From Stappia indica (GTDB taxonomy: Bacteria; Pseudomonadota; Alphaproteobacteria; Rhizobiales; Stappiaceae): a stretch of 64,000 nt of DNA. Positions 40,690-51,478 of this stretch are shown here, in pieces (positions within the stretch are counted from its first letter, which is position 1; each line of letters begins with the position of its first letter). Position numbers and translations under genes: made by a program. The stretch is from positions 310,001 to 374,000 of the forward strand of contig NZ_CP046908.1 in NCBI RefSeq assembly GCF_009789575.1, read 5' to 3'. The notes under the pieces are model-generated. The model had not been told where the DNA came from. It made no database searches and saw only the letters and a program-made list of their open reading frames with translations.

Positions 40690-42579
40690 ATGCTCGACAC
40701 TCTGCGCAGCGGCGCAAAGTCATGGATTTCCAAACTCCTGATCGCTCTTCTCGTCATCAGCTTCGCGATCTGGGGCATTTCGGGTGATCTTCTCAATGTC
40801 GGCGGCGACCAGGTCGCGACCGTGGGCGACCGCAAGATCTCGATCGTCGAGTTCGACAATGCCTATCGGCGCGAGCTCGACACGATCGGCCGCAACATCG
40901 GACGGCCGCTGTCGACCGTCGAGGGCGCCTCGCTCGGCATTCCCGCACAGGTGCTCGGACGCCTGATCGCCGAAGCCGCGCTGAACGAGACCGCGGACGA
41001 GTACAATCTCGGCCTGTCCGACCAGCAGCTGGTCCGCCTCATCCAGGAGGCCCCGGCCTTCCAGGCGCCGGGCGGCGGCTTCGACCGCGCCCTGCTGTCG
41101 CGCGTGCTGATGGCCAACGGCCTGACCGAGGACGCCTTCGTCGCCGAGCGCCGGCTGCTGGAGGAGCGCCGCCAGATCGCCGATGCGATCAGCGGCGGCC
41201 TTGCGACCCCGGCGGCGATGCTGGAGGCGTTCAACCAGCACGCCAACGAGGAGCGCAGCGTCGACTACGTGGAATTCGGCGCCGACCAGGCCGGCGAGAT
41301 CCCCGCCCCGACGGACGCCGAGCTCACCACCTATTTCGAGGCCAACCAGGACACGTTCCGCGCGCCCGAATACCGCAAGGTGGCGCTGCTGTCGCTGACG
41401 CCCGAGCGCCTGGCGCGCCCGGACGAGGTCAGCGAGGACGACCTGCGCCAGGAATATGCCGCGTCCGGCGACCGCTTCGGCGAGCCGGAGCGCCGCCGCA
41501 TCCTGCAGATCCCGCTGGGCGATGCGGCCGCGGTCGAAGCGGCCCGCACCGCCCTTTCGGAAGGCAAGACCTTCGAGGACATTCTCGCCGAGCGCGGCCT
41601 GACGGAAGCGCAGGTGGAGCTGGGCAACATGGCTCGCACCGAGTTGCTCGACCCGGCCATCGCCGAGGCGGCGTTCTCGCTCGCCGAGGGCCAGACCTCC
41701 GGCATCGTCGAGGGTCGCCTGACCTCCGTGCTGCTCAAGGTCGCCGAGATCACCGAGGCGCACCAGTCGCCGCTGGAGGAGGTCGGTCCGGAACTGCGCA
41801 AGGAGGTCGCCCTGCGCCTTGCGACGCGCGAGGTGCTGGACCTGCATGACGAGATCGAGGACGCCCGCGCCGGCGGCGCGACGCTGCAGGAGGTCGCGGA
41901 GCGATTCTCCCTGACCCTCGACGCGCCGGCCGCCTTCGACAGCGCCGGCAAGGACCAGGCCGGCAATGCCGTCACGCTGCCGGACGCGAACGACCTGATC
42001 TCCGACGTGTTCGAGAGCGATGTCGGCATCGAGGCCGACATGCTGCAGCTCGGCCGCGACGGCTTCCTGTGGTTCGAGGTGCAGGAAGTCGTGCCGGCCC
42101 GCGACCGCACGCTGGACGAGGTCCGCCCGCAGGTCGTCGACGCCTGGACCGCGCAGCAGCGCACCCAGCGGCTCGACGATCTGGCCAAGTCCATCGTGGA
42201 CGAGGTCCGCGGCGGCAAGTCGCTGCAGGACGTCGCCACCGAGCGCGGCCTGACTGTTGCCTCCGCGACCGGCATCAAGCGCAACGGCGCCAACGGCCCC
42301 CTGCCCGCCTCGGCCATCCCGTCCGTGTTCTCCGGTCCGGTCGGCACGCTCGGCAGCGCCGCGCACGAGGGAGGCCGCCGTCTCGTCTTCCGCGTTACCG
42401 GCGCCAATGCCCCGGCCTTCTTCCGCGAGGCCGGCGAGATCGCCGCGCTCGACCAGCGGCTGGCCGAGGCGCTGCAGAACTCGGTCATCGGCCAGTATGT
42501 CGGCGAGCGCGAGGCGCGTCTCGGCGTCAGCGTCAACCAGGCCAACATCAACCGGGTGCTCGGCCAGGGCGGTAGCTGA
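40690..42579 (+). CDS. ppiD: PpiD/SurA-type peptidyl-prolyl isomerase, membrane-anchored
   Basis: Inner-membrane-anchored periplasmic folding factor (629 aa). One N-terminal helix (about residues 13-33) is followed by a SurA_N-like chaperone segment (about 40-200, with [12 protein letters not shown] at the start typical of PpiD). A parvulin-like region follows (about 255-360), then a long C-terminal helical part. Parvulin active-site residues are poorly conserved to the eye, so chaperone activity may dominate. It opens the ppiD-trpD-trpC-moaC-moeA gene string on the plus strand. The ATG at 40690 fits the start of family members. Confidence 0.9.
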   Translation: MLDTLRSGAKSWISKLLIALLVISFAIWGISGDLLNVGGDQVATVGDRKISIVEFDNAYRRELDTIGRNIGRPLSTVEGASLGIPAQVLGRLIAEAALNETADEYNLGLSDQQLVRLIQEAPAFQAPGGGFDRALLSRVLMANGLTEDAFVAERRLLEERRQIADAISGGLATPAAMLEAFNQHANEERSVDYVEFGADQAGEIPAPTDAELTTYFEANQDTFRAPEYRKVALLSLTPERLARPDEVSEDDLRQEYAASGDRFGEPERRRILQIPLGDAAAVEAARTALSEGKTFEDILAERGLTEAQVELGNMARTELLDPAIAEAAFSLAEGQTSGIVEGRLTSVLLKVAEITEAHQSPLEEVGPELRKEVALRLATREVLDLHDEIEDARAGGATLQEVAERFSLTLDAPAAFDSAGKDQAGNAVTLPDANDLISDVFESDVGIEADMLQLGRDGFLWFEVQEVVPARDRTLDEVRPQVVDAWTAQQRTQRLDDLAKSIVDEVRGGKSLQDVATERGLTVASATGIKRNGANGPLPASAIPSVFSGPVGTLGSAAHEGGRRLVFRVTGANAPAFFREAGEIAALDQRLAEALQNSVIGQYVGEREARLGVSVNQANINRVLGQGGS

Positions 42580-42613
42580 TGCCGCCCCGGGTCCCTTTCG
42601 GGAGGACGTCGAT

Positions 42614-43639
42614 TTGAGCAACCTCAAGACCCTGATCGCCAAGGCCGCCGACGGGCACGCCCTGTCGCGCGCCGAGGCCCAGTCCGCCTTCGACATCATC
42701 ATGTCGGGTGCGGCGACCCCGGCACAGATCGGCGGCTTCCTGATGGCGCTGCGGGTGCGCGGCGAGACCGTCGACGAGATCGCCGGCGCCGTCGCGACGA
42801 TGCGCTCCAAGATGGTCCCGGTCTCCGCCCCGGCCGATGCGGTCGACGTGGTGGGCACCGGGGGCGATGCCTCGGGCAGCTACAACATCTCCACCTGCTC
42901 GGCCTTCGTGGTCGCCGGCTGCGGCGTTCCTGTCGCCAAGCACGGCAACCGCTCGCTGTCGTCGAAATCGGGCGCCGCCGACGTGCTGGCCGCGCTCGGC
43001 GTCGACATCGACATCGGCCCGGCGCAGATTTCCCGCTGCATCCGCGAGGCGGGCCTCGGCTTCATGTTCGCGCCGAACCACCATTCGGCGATGAAGCATG
43101 TCGGCCCGGCCCGCACCGAGCTCGGCACCCGCACGATCTTCAACCTGCTCGGCCCGCTGTCCAACCCGGCCGGCGTCAAGCGCCAGATGGTCGGCGTCTT
43201 CGCCTCGCAATGGGTGGAGCCGATCGCCCGGGTGCTCGCCGCCCTCGGCTCCGAATCGGCCTGGGTCGTGCACGGCTCCGACGGTCTCGACGAGATCACC
43301 ACGACCGGCCCGACCCGCGTCGCCGCTCTGGAAAACGGCGAGGTCCGCCTGTTCGAGATCTCGCCGCAGGATGTCGGCCTTTCGGTGCATCAGCCTGCCG
43401 ACCTGAAGGGCGGCGAGGCGCCGGAAAACGCCGTCGCGCTCAAGGCGGTGCTGGAGGGCGAGAAGTCCGCCTATCGCGACACGGTCCTGATGAATGCCGG
43501 CGCGACGCTGGTGGTTGCCGGCCGCGCGCCGACCCTTGCCGAGGGCGTCGCGATGGCCGCGAATGCCATCGACAGCGGCAATGCGCTGGCCCGGCTGTCG
43601 CGCCTGGTCGAGGTGTCGAACGAGGCCCGCGATGGCTGA
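42614..43639 (+). CDS. trpD: Anthranilate phosphoribosyltransferase
   Basis: Second tryptophan-pathway enzyme: joins anthranilate to PRPP (341 aa). The PRPP-binding site [18 protein letters not shown] and [17 protein letters not shown] are intact, as is the anthranilate-site segment [13 protein letters not shown] start it at the TTG at 42614, 8 nt after a GGGAGG ribosome binding site; it gives the canonical [12 protein letters not shown]-terminus. The frame is open further upstream inside ppiD but is shadow sequence. Its last 8 nt overlap trpC, so the two are coupled. Confidence 0.95.
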   Translation: MSNLKTLIAKAADGHALSRAEAQSAFDIIMSGAATPAQIGGFLMALRVRGETVDEIAGAVATMRSKMVPVSAPADAVDVVGTGGDASGSYNISTCSAFVVAGCGVPVAKHGNRSLSSKSGAADVLAALGVDIDIGPAQISRCIREAGLGFMFAPNHHSAMKHVGPARTELGTRTIFNLLGPLSNPAGVKRQMVGVFASQWVEPIARVLAALGSESAWVVHGSDGLDEITTTGPTRVAALENGEVRLFEISPQDVGLSVHQPADLKGGEAPENAVALKAVLEGEKSAYRDTVLMNAGATLVVAGRAPTLAEGVAMAANAIDSGNALARLSRLVEVSNEARDG

Positions 43640-44441
43640 CATCCTGGAAAAGATCGGCGCCTACAAGCGCCAGGAGATCACTGCCGCCAAGGCCGCCGTG
43701 CCGCAGGCCGAGATCGAGCGGCGCGCCGCAGACGCAGATGCCCCGCGCGGTTTCCTGAACGCACTGCGCGCCCGCAAGGCCGCCGGCGACTTCGGCCTGA
43801 TCGCCGAGATCAAGAAGGCGAGCCCCTCCAAGGGCCTGATCCGCGCCGATTTCGATCCGCCGGCGCTTGCCCGCGCCTACGAGGCGGGCGGTGCGGCCTG
43901 CCTTTCCGTGCTGACCGACACCCCATCCTTCCAGGGCGCGCCGGAGTTCCTCGTCGCGGCCCGTGCCGCCACGTCGCTGCCGGCCCTGCGCAAGGATTTC
44001 CTCTACGACACCTATCAGGTGTTCGAGGCCCGCGCCTGGGGCGCCGACTGCATCCTGATCATCATGGCCGCCGTCGACGATGCGCTGGCCGCCGACCTGG
44101 AAGCGACCGCCTTCGGCCTCGGCATGGACGTGCTGGTCGAGGTGCACGATGCGGACGAGCTGGAGCGCGCGCTGCGCCTCGCCTCGCCGATGATCGGCAT
44201 CAACAACCGCAACCTGAAGACCTTCGAGACGCGGCTGGAAACCAGCGAGGATCTGGCCGGGATGATCCCGGACGACCGCCTCGTCGTCGGCGAATCGGGC
44301 CTCTTCACCCCGCAGGATCTTGCGCGGATGGAGCGCTGCGGCATCTCTACCTTCCTGATCGGCGAGAGCCTGATGCGCCAGGACGACGTGACGGGTGCGA
44401 CGCGCGCGCTGCTGGCGCGCCCCGGCCTTGCTGCGGAGTAG
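43632..44441 (+). CDS. trpC: Indole-3-glycerol phosphate synthase
   Basis: Closes the indole ring from CdRP in tryptophan synthesis (269 aa). TIM-barrel motifs include [21 protein letters not shown] (43800-43861), [26 protein letters not shown] and [16 protein letters not shown]. It is a stand-alone TrpC, not fused to TrpF. The ATG at 43632 overlaps the trpD stop by 8 nt. moaC begins 3 nt after its stop codon. Confidence 0.95.
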   Translation: MADILEKIGAYKRQEITAAKAAVPQAEIERRAADADAPRGFLNALRARKAAGDFGLIAEIKKASPSKGLIRADFDPPALARAYEAGGAACLSVLTDTPSFQGAPEFLVAARAATSLPALRKDFLYDTYQVFEARAWGADCILIIMAAVDDALAADLEATAFGLGMDVLVEVHDADELERALRLASPMIGINNRNLKTFETRLETSEDLAGMIPDDRLVVGESGLFTPQDLARMERCGISTFLIGESLMRQDDVTGATRALLARPGLAAE

Positions 44442-44444
44442 GAC

Positions 44445-44966
44445 ATGGTCGGCACATCTTCTGGAGACGCTTCCCCGCGCCTGACCCATCTGGACGAGAG
44501 CGGCGCGGCCAACATGGTCGACGTCTCGACCAAGGAGGTCACCTCCCGCGAGGCGCGCGCCGAAGGCCATGTGCGCATGAAGCCGGAGACGCTGGCGCTG
44601 ATCCTGTCGGGCTCGGCCAAGAAGGGCGACGTCATCGCCACCGCCCGCATCGCCGGCATCATGGCCGCCAAGCGCACCCATGAGCTGGTGCCGCTCTGCC
44701 ATCCGCTGCTGCTGTCCAAGGTCGCGGTCGACATCGTGCCGGATGAGGCGCTTCCGGGCTTGCGCGTCACCGCGATGGCCCGCGTTTCGGGCCAGACCGG
44801 CGTCGAGATGGAGGCGCTGACCGCCTGCTCGGTCACCTGCCTGACGATCTACGACATGGCCAAGGCCGTCGACCGCGGCATGACCATCGGCGGCATCCGC
44901 GTTCTCGCCAAGTCCGGCGGCAAGTCCGGCGACTGGACCGCGGCAAGCGAAACCAACCCCGCCTGA
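44445..44966 (+). CDS. moaC: Cyclic pyranopterin monophosphate synthase MoaC
   Basis: Second enzyme of molybdenum cofactor synthesis, forming cPMP after MoaA (173 aa). Signature segments are [50 protein letters not shown] and [20 protein letters not shown]. It is tightly packed after trpC with the ribosome binding site in the end of trpC. The product feeds molybdoenzymes such as SoxC in this window. Confidence 0.96.
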   Translation: MVGTSSGDASPRLTHLDESGAANMVDVSTKEVTSREARAEGHVRMKPETLALILSGSAKKGDVIATARIAGIMAAKRTHELVPLCHPLLLSKVAVDIVPDEALPGLRVTAMARVSGQTGVEMEALTACSVTCLTIYDMAKAVDRGMTIGGIRVLAKSGGKSGDWTAASETNPA

Positions 44967-44998
44967 CACAAGGCCAACTGACGTGAGGGACGGCTGAC

Positions 44999-46213
44999 AT
45001 GGCGCTGATCTCGGTCGACGAAGCCCTGTCGCGACTTCTCGGCGGCATCGAGCCTGTCGGAGGCGAGACCGTGCCGCTCGCCAGCGCCAACGGCCGCGTG
45101 CTCGCCGCCGACCTTGCCGCGACGCGCACCCAGCCGCCCTTTGCAGCCTCCGCCATGGACGGCTATGCGGTGCGCGCGGCCGATATCGCCGCGGTTCCTG
45201 CAACGCTCAAGCTGATCGGCGAAGCCCCTGCGGGCCGCGCCTTCACTGGTGCCATCAAGGCGGGCGAGACCGTGCGCATCTTCACCGGCGCCCCGCTTCC
45301 CGAAGGCAGCGACACGATCCTGATCCAGGAGAACACCGAGCGCGACGGCGATCTCGTCACCGCACTGGAAAGCGCCCCGCCGGGCAAGTTCGTGCGCCCC
45401 GCCGGGCTCGACTTCAAGGCCGGCGAGACGCTGCTCGCCGCCGGCACGCGGCTCGACTATCGCCGCCTTGCGCTGGCGGCGGCCATGAACCACCCCGTGC
45501 TGGAGCTGCGCCGCCGGCCGAAGGTCGCGATCCTGGCGACGGGCGACGAGCTGGTCGAGCCGGGCGAGCAGCCTGGGTCGGACCAGATCATCGCCTCCAA
45601 CCATGCCGGCATTGCCGCCCTGGTCGAGGATTGCGGCGGCGAACCGCTGCAGCTCGGCATCGCCGCCGACCGGCGCGAGCACATTGCCGAGAAGATCGCC
45701 GGGGCACGGGCGGCCGGTGCCGACATTCTCGTGACGCTCGGCGGGGCTTCCGTCGGCGATCATGACCTGGTGCAGGAAGTGCTTGCCGCCTCCGGCATGG
45801 AACTCGGCTTCTGGCGCATCGCCATGCGGCCCGGCAAGCCGCTGATGGCCGGCCGGATCGAGGGCATGCGCGTGCTCGGCCTGCCGGGCAACCCGGTCTC
45901 CAGCCTCGTCTGCGGCGTTCTCTTCCTGCGCCCGCTGATCGACGCCCTGCTCGGCCGCCCGCCGCGCCGGCGCGACGCCGAGCTGCTGCCGCTGGCCGCC
46001 GATATCGGCGGCAACGACCAGCGCGAGGACTATCTGAGGGCCCGCATCCTGCGCCAGGACGATGGCACGGAGCGCGTCGCCCCGTTCGAGCGGCAGGATT
46101 CCTCCATGCTGGCAACGCTCACCCGCGCCGATGCGCTGGTGGTGCGCCCGCCCCACGCCGCCCCCCTGCCCGCCGGCACGCCGGTCCCGGTCCTGCGCCT
46201 GCCTCAAGGCTGA
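44999..46213 (+). CDS. moeA: Molybdopterin molybdenumtransferase MoeA
   Basis: Inserts molybdate into adenylylated molybdopterin in the last step of Moco synthesis (404 aa). Four-domain MoeA with SAMDGYAVRAAD (domain II), FTGAPLPEGSDTILIQE, the MogA-like domain with ILATGDELVEPGEQPGSDQI, TLGGASVGDHD and LPGNPVSSLV, and a C-terminal domain from about residue 330. It follows moaC by 32 nt with a GAGGGACGG ribosome binding site. Confidence 0.96.
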   Translation: MALISVDEALSRLLGGIEPVGGETVPLASANGRVLAADLAATRTQPPFAASAMDGYAVRAADIAAVPATLKLIGEAPAGRAFTGAIKAGETVRIFTGAPLPEGSDTILIQENTERDGDLVTALESAPPGKFVRPAGLDFKAGETLLAAGTRLDYRRLALAAAMNHPVLELRRRPKVAILATGDELVEPGEQPGSDQIIASNHAGIAALVEDCGGEPLQLGIAADRREHIAEKIAGARAAGADILVTLGGASVGDHDLVQEVLAASGMELGFWRIAMRPGKPLMAGRIEGMRVLGLPGNPVSSLVCGVLFLRPLIDALLGRPPRRRDAELLPLAADIGGNDQREDYLRARILRQDDGTERVAPFERQDSSMLATLTRADALVVRPPHAAPLPAGTPVPVLRLPQG

Positions 46214-46276
46214 ACCGGCCCCAGAGCTGAGCCGCCCCCGCACCTCGCCGCTTCTTGTTTCGTTCCTCCAGGGGCA

Positions 46277-46322
46277 TTGTGGAACAAGGCAGGAACGGTT
46301 AGACTATGTTCATGATTTGTAC
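46277..46322 (+). promoter_or_regulatory. lexA promoter with two SOS boxes
   Basis: A perfect alphaproteobacterial SOS box, GAAC-N7-GAAC (46282-46296), lies inside the spacer between a possible -35 TTGTGG (46277-46282) and -10 TAGACT (46300-46305). A second, one-mismatch box, GTTC-N7-GTAC (46308-46322), follows the -10. This is the expected architecture for LexA autorepression. Confidence 0.85.
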
Positions 46323-46405
46323 ATAGCCTGAGTCGCAGGCAGCGATCGGCAGCATCCGGCCGGCTTCGGCCCGGCTGCTGAGCCAGAGCGGGGGGACCCA
46401 AGCGC

Positions 46406-47122
46406 ATGTTGACGCGCAAGCAGCACGAATTGCTCCTGTTCATCCACGAGAGGCTGAAGGAAACCGGCGTTCCTCCCTCGTTCGACGAGATGAAGGACGC
46501 GCTCGACCTGCGGTCCAAATCGGGCATCCACCGGCTGATCACCGCGCTGGAAGAGCGTGGCTTCATCCGCCGCCTGCCGAACCGCGCTCGCGCGCTGGAG
46601 ATCGTCAAGCTGCCGGAATCCGTCGCGCCGGGCCTTGCCTCGCAGCGCGGCCAGGGCTTCTCGCCCTCCGTCATCGAGGGCTCTCTCGGCAAGACGCCGC
46701 CGGTGGAGCGGCCCCCCGCCCCGCCGCCTGCGGCCAATGACAGCGTCGAGATCCCCGTCATGGGCCGCATCGCCGCCGGCGTGCCGATCGAGGCGATCCA
46801 GTCCCACAGCCACACCATCGCCATGCCGGCCGACCTGCTCGGCAACGGCGATCACTATGCGCTGGAAGTGCGCGGCGATTCCATGATCGAGGCCGGCATT
46901 CTCGACGGCGACACGGTTGTGATCCGCCGTTCGGACAGCGCCGACAGCGGCGACATCGTCGTCGCCCTGATCGACGACGAGGAAGCGACGTTGAAGCGCC
47001 TGCGCAAGAAGGGCGCGTCCGTCGCACTGGAGGCCGCCAATCCGGCCTACGAGACCCGTATCTTCGGTCCGGGGCGCGTGCGGATCCAGGGCAAGCTCGT
47101 CTCGTTGTTCCGCCGCTACTGA
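46406..47122 (+). CDS. lexA: SOS repressor LexA
   Basis: Autocleaving repressor of the SOS response (238 aa). The N-terminal winged helix ([17 protein letters not shown] through [20 protein letters not shown]) is followed by a linker of about 60 residues and the S24 peptidase domain. The cleavage bond is Ala124-Gly125 (GRIAAGVP), with catalytic Ser159 (RGDSM) and Lys197 (ATLKRLRKK). It is longer than E. coli LexA because of the linker, as usual in Hyphomicrobiales. Two SOS boxes stand upstream. It converges with comEC. Confidence 0.97.
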   Translation: MLTRKQHELLLFIHERLKETGVPPSFDEMKDALDLRSKSGIHRLITALEERGFIRRLPNRARALEIVKLPESVAPGLASQRGQGFSPSVIEGSLGKTPPVERPPAPPPAANDSVEIPVMGRIAAGVPIEAIQSHSHTIAMPADLLGNGDHYALEVRGDSMIEAGILDGDTVVIRRSDSADSGDIVVALIDDEEATLKRLRKKGASVALEAANPAYETRIFGPGRVRIQGKLVSLFRRY

Positions 47123-47156
47123 GGGCGGGCGCCGGACGGAGCGCGGCACTGCACGG

Positions 47157-49790
47157 TTATTTCGGCGTCCAGGGTCGGCGACGCCCGTAGCTCGGGCGCA
47201 CCGCGATATCGAGCGGCCCGGCAGCCCCGGCGTGAGGAATACCCTGCCGCGCCGGAGGGAACTTGGGAGAGTGCGCCGAAGAGAGCGCTCGAGGGGGCTC
47301 TGGAGGGACAGGGTCGGATGGGCCTGCGGGCACGCCCGCTGGTCCGGCAGGGGCCGCATCCGAGCCGCCGGAAAGGGCAGCGGAGACGGCAGCAGGATCG
47401 GCGGCATGCGTTGATGCCGCGGCGGAGCGTGGAGCCGGCGAAGGTCCGGCTTCCGGCATCGAAGAGGCCGCAAAATCGGGCGCAGAATCGGGCGCACTGA
47501 AATAGAGCGCAACGGCGCCGTCGCGGGCAAGCCGAGCGCCGTCGAACACTTGCCGCGCCCGGCAATCGGGCGGGGCGATCAGCGCTGAGACGATGATGTC
47601 GACCTTGCGGCAGTCCTCCTCGAAGGCGGCGCTGTCGCGCACCAGCGAGACCAGCAGTGCGGGCGGGCCTTGCGCCGCTGCGACGGGTCTTGGCTCTGGC
47701 CCTGATCCTGACCCTGGTCCTGGTCTTGGTCCTGGTGGCGCGTTGGCGGAGGTTCCGTGCCGGGTCCCCGCCCCCGGCGAGCCGTGCGCCCGCACCAGGC
47801 AGGCGAGCTTGTCGCAGTGCATATCCTTGGCGGAAATCCGCCGGTTCCCGTGCTCCCGTACGCCGACGCCGTCGGCCCGCAGCCACACCTCCGGCAGGAA
47901 GCCGCTCGGGCGCGAGGAAACGCGCAAGTCCCCCGCTGCATCACGGACGGCGATGGTCGTGCCGTTCGCCGATATCAGCATGTCCGGCTGCCGGTGCTGG
48001 GCATAAAGCAGCACCGAGGCGGCAAGCGGCAACAGGGCCACTGGGCGATATCCCCGCGGCGCGAGGCAGGCAATGAGCCCGGCCGCGACCACGGCCAGCG
48101 TGCCGGCGAGCGAGGGCGCACCGATCACCCCGTCATCCGGCGTCAACCCGCTCACCCAGGTTGCCATCGCCACGACAAGATCGATGCCCGCCCCCATCGC
48201 CGCGAGCGGCAGCGCCTCCAGCCCGAAGGGCAGCAGGGCCAGCGCCAGCACGGCGAAGGGCATCACGACCAGCGTCACCACCGGCATTGCCAGCAGGTTG
48301 CCGAGCGTGCCGAGCGGCGAGATGCGGTGGAAGTGATAGGCGCCGATGGCCCCGGTCGCGAGACCCGCGATCAGCGAGGTCAGCAGCAGGCCCCAGAACC
48401 ACCCCGCAGCCCCCGACGTTGCCGCCTGCAGCAGCCCGCGGCCGGGCGGCGCCATCGGCGCCTTGCGTTCGCGCGCCGCGCGCCGGCGGGTGATCTCCTC
48501 ATAGGCGGCGACCAGCGCGATGACGGCGGCGAAGGACATCTGGAACCCGGGATCGAGCAACGCCTCCGGCAGGACGGCGAGAATGAGGAAGACGGCAATC
48601 GCGACATTGCGCAACGTCAGGGCGCGCCGGGCGAAGATCCGCCCGCAAAACACCAGCACGATCATCACGAAGGCGCGCTGCGTGGCGATCGAGCCGCCGG
48701 AAATGCCGAGATAGAACACCGCCGCCGACATGGCCGCAACGGCCGCCCAGGCGTCGATCCGCCGTTCCTGCACGAGGTGCGAGGACAGCGCCAGCAGCCC
48801 CCGCACGACGAAGAAGACGGAGCCTGCGAACAGCGCCATGTGCAGGCCGGAAATCGCCAGGATATGGGCAAGGCCGGCGGTCCTGAGCGCCTCCGTCACC
48901 GGCTCGGGGATCAGCGACCGGTCGCCGGTGATCAGCGCGATGGCGAGCGCGGCCGCCGTCGTCTCGCCGAGCGCTTCGAGGATCCGCGCGGCAATCGCCA
49001 GGCGCAGGTGGGCGACCCCGGCCTTCAGCCGCAGGGACACGGGCGCCGGCCCCAGATCGACGCGGCTCGGCGCACCGAAGGCAAAACCGGTCGCGCCGAT
49101 CCCGTCGAAGAAGGCGCGAAAGGCAAAGTCGTAGCCGCCGGGAATCACGGCAGCAGAAGGCGGCATCAGCCTGGCCCGCAGCCGCACACCCTCGCCCACG
49201 CCGATGCTCTCGCCATCCGGACCGCCGCGCAGGGATACGCGGACCCGGTAGGGCGTGGCCGTCGCCGCAAGCCGCTCTATCCCCGCAACGCGCAGGAGCA
49301 GCCGCGTGCCGCGGTCGGTGCGCTCGGCCTCCTCCACGAAGCCGGTCAGCGTCACGCTGCGCGCCCGGTCGATCACCGGCGCGCCGACCAGCTCGGTGCG
49401 CAGCGCCCCGGTGAAAACGCCCGACAGGACAAGGGCAAGCACCAGGAGCGGCAGGGCCGATGCACCGCGGCGCGCGGCGAGAAACCAGCCCGCCCAGGCA
49501 AGGGCGGCAGCGGGCGCAAGGACGAGGACAAGCGGCTCGGCCGGCAGGCGGAAATAGACGGCGATGCCGAGGGTGAAGGCGAGCGCGGCGTAGGCAAGCC
49601 CGCGACCCTGCGCAAGGCTTTCACTTGCTGCTGCCGCAAACCTTGTCCCCGGCCCCTGCGGTTCGTGCCATCCTGTGCGGGCTCGCCGACGACGGGCAAG
49701 CAGGTCCGCAAGCGGCAAGGCAGGCAGCGCAAGCCAGCGGCGCTCGGCCCGACGGCCTTGCACCGTGTCAGGTAGCGTGTCAGGCACCAT
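47157..49790 (-). CDS. comEC: ComEC/Rec2-family DNA-uptake channel protein
   Basis: Multi-spanning inner-membrane protein (877 aa) of the ComEC/Rec2 family, which conducts single-stranded DNA during transformation. It has an N-terminal DUF4131-type region (about 75-230), the competence domain (LAHILAISGLHMALFAGSV and GSIATQRAFVMI, about 270-540), then a C-terminal metallo-beta-lactamase-like part that looks divergent. The C-terminal third has a Gly/Pro linker from hexamer repeats and a long Pro/Ala/Ser-rich segment (about 770-850), unusual for the family. The start is not well fixed. No other competence genes are nearby. Confidence 0.88.
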   Translation of the reverse strand: MVPDTLPDTVQGRRAERRWLALPALPLADLLARRRRARTGWHEPQGPGTRFAAAASESLAQGRGLAYAALAFTLGIAVYFRLPAEPLVLVLAPAAALAWAGWFLAARRGASALPLLVLALVLSGVFTGALRTELVGAPVIDRARSVTLTGFVEEAERTDRGTRLLLRVAGIERLAATATPYRVRVSLRGGPDGESIGVGEGVRLRARLMPPSAAVIPGGYDFAFRAFFDGIGATGFAFGAPSRVDLGPAPVSLRLKAGVAHLRLAIAARILEALGETTAAALAIALITGDRSLIPEPVTEALRTAGLAHILAISGLHMALFAGSVFFVVRGLLALSSHLVQERRIDAWAAVAAMSAAVFYLGISGGSIATQRAFVMIVLVFCGRIFARRALTLRNVAIAVFLILAVLPEALLDPGFQMSFAAVIALVAAYEEITRRRAARERKAPMAPPGRGLLQAATSGAAGWFWGLLLTSLIAGLATGAIGAYHFHRISPLGTLGNLLAMPVVTLVVMPFAVLALALLPFGLEALPLAAMGAGIDLVVAMATWVSGLTPDDGVIGAPSLAGTLAVVAAGLIACLAPRGYRPVALLPLAASVLLYAQHRQPDMLISANGTTIAVRDAAGDLRVSSRPSGFLPEVWLRADGVGVREHGNRRISAKDMHCDKLACLVRAHGSPGAGTRHGTSANAPPGPRPGPGSGSGPEPRPVAAAQGPPALLVSLVRDSAAFEEDCRKVDIIVSALIAPPDCRARQVFDGARLARDGAVALYFSAPDSAPDFAASSMPEAGPSPAPRSAAASTHAADPAAVSAALSGGSDAAPAGPAGVPAGPSDPVPPEPPRALSSAHSPKFPPARQGIPHAGAAGPLDIAVRPSYGRRRPWTPK
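47696..47743. repeat. Hexanucleotide-type repeat in comEC
   Basis: Imperfect tandem 6-mers of the form CCTGGT/CCTGAT/CCTGAC (plus strand) encode alternating Pro-Gly and Pro-Gly-Ser units in ComEC. Because the unit is a multiple of three, copy-number changes would not shift the frame. Confidence 0.7.
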
Positions 49791-50047
49791 GCCTTGTCGT
49801 GCCTGCCTGTCGTCGCCCTCGCCCGTCCGGGACACCCCAGCCGCCCCTCCCCCTGGCTGCTGCGTGCCACCGAACGCTCAAGCATTGGTGGCGCGCCGCC
49901 GCTGTGCTACACGGTCGCCGACCGTGCCAGAACCGGAGCGTTGCATTGCAACCCGGGTTCGCGCAAGACGCGAAACGGCACCGGACAGTCCCGAAGGCTC
50001 GCCGGACGCACCGTCCCGGCACCGCCACCGATCACGAGGCCTTTTGA
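49791..50047. other. Divergent gap between comEC and gltX
   Basis: The 257-nt gap is of ordinary composition and should contain both promoters. No strong palindrome or terminator was seen. The frame before comEC stays open for a further 15 codons upstream. Confidence 0.35.
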
Positions 50048-51478
50048 ATGAGCTCTCCCGTCGTCACGCGCTTTGCGCCCTCCCCGACCGGCTACCTGCA
50101 TATCGGCGGCGCCCGCACGGCGCTGTTCAACTGGCTCTATGCCCGCCGCTTCGGCGGCAAGATGCTGCTGCGGATCGAGGATACCGACCGGGAACGCAGC
50201 ACCGATGCGGCGATCTCCGCGATCCTCGACGGGCTGACCTGGCTCGGCCTCGACTGGGAGGGCGAGGCGATCTCGCAGTTCGCCCGCGCCGCGCGCCACC
50301 GCGAGGCGGCCGAGAGCCTGATCGAGAAGGGCATGGCCTATCGCTGCTACGCAACGCCGGAAGAGCTGACCGCGATGCGCGAGGAGCAGCGCGCCAACGG
50401 CCTGCCGCCGCGCTATGACGGGCGCTGGCGCGACCGCGATCCCTCCGAGGCGCCGGCCGGCGTCAAGCCGGCGATCCGCCTCAAGGCGCCGGTCGACGGC
50501 GAGACGGTGATCGAGGACAGGGTGCAGGGCCGCGTCGTCTTCCCGAACAAGGACCTCGACGACCTGGTGCTGCTGCGCTCCGACGGCACGCCGACCTACA
50601 TGCTGGCCGTCGTCGTCGACGACCACGACATGGGCGTCACCCACATCATCCGCGGCGACGATCACCTGACCAATGCCGCCCGCCAGACGCTGATCTACCA
50701 GGCGCTCGGCTGGGACGTGCCGGTGATGGCGCATATCCCGCTGATCCACGGGCCGGACGGGGCCAAGCTGTCGAAGCGCCACGGCGCGCTCGGCGTCGAG
50801 GCCTATCGCGCCATGGGCTACCTGCCGGCCGCCATGCGCAACTATCTCGCGCGCCTCGGCTGGAGCCATGGCGACGACGAGATTTTCTCGACCGAAGAGA
50901 TGACCGGCTGGTTCGATCTCGACGCCATCGGCAAGTCGCCCTCGCGCTTCGACTTCAAGAAGCTGGAGAACCTCAACGGTCACTACATGCGCGCCGCCGG
51001 CGCGGATGAGCTGCTGGCCGACTTCACCAGCTTCCTGCCGCATGCGGAGAACGCGCAAGGCCTGCGCAACTGGCTGCAGGATCCGGCGCATGTCGAGATG
51101 TTCCGCACCGCCCTGCCGGGGCTGAAGGAGCGCGCCAAGACCCTGGTCGAGCTTGCCGACAGCGCCGAATACCTGTGGGTGCAGCGCCCGCTCGCCATGG
51201 ACGAGAAGGCCGAAAAGCTGCTGGAGGCGGACGATGCGCGCAAGGTGCTCGCCGACCTGCATGGCCGCCTGTCCGCACTCGAGACCTGGAGCGCGGAAGC
51301 GACCGAGGAAGCCGTGCGCACCTATGCCGAGGAGACCGATCTCAAGCTCGGCAAGGCGGCGCAGCCGCTGCGCGCGGCGCTGACCGGCCGGGGCACCTCG
51401 CCCGGCATCTTCGATGTGCTGGCCGTGCTCGGCCGCGAGGAATCGCTCGCCCGCATCGCCGACCAGGCCGCCGGCTGA
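50048..51478 (+). CDS. gltX: Glutamyl-tRNA synthetase
   Basis: Class I aminoacyl-tRNA synthetase charging tRNA-Glu (476 aa). Signature motifs are HIGG (18-21) in [15 protein letters not shown] and KLSKRH (about 239-244). Catalytic segments [12 protein letters not shown] and [15 protein letters not shown] are intact, and the C-terminal anticodon-binding domain is complete. Alphaproteobacteria often carry two GltX copies, one of which is used for tRNA-Gln misacylation; this copy type was not resolved. The ATG at 50048 begins [15 protein letters not shown]. Confidence 0.96.
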   Translation: MSSPVVTRFAPSPTGYLHIGGARTALFNWLYARRFGGKMLLRIEDTDRERSTDAAISAILDGLTWLGLDWEGEAISQFARAARHREAAESLIEKGMAYRCYATPEELTAMREEQRANGLPPRYDGRWRDRDPSEAPAGVKPAIRLKAPVDGETVIEDRVQGRVVFPNKDLDDLVLLRSDGTPTYMLAVVVDDHDMGVTHIIRGDDHLTNAARQTLIYQALGWDVPVMAHIPLIHGPDGAKLSKRHGALGVEAYRAMGYLPAAMRNYLARLGWSHGDDEIFSTEEMTGWFDLDAIGKSPSRFDFKKLENLNGHYMRAAGADELLADFTSFLPHAENAQGLRNWLQDPAHVEMFRTALPGLKERAKTLVELADSAEYLWVQRPLAMDEKAEKLLEADDARKVLADLHGRLSALETWSAEATEEAVRTYAEETDLKLGKAAQPLRAALTGRGTSPGIFDVLAVLGREESLARIADQAAG

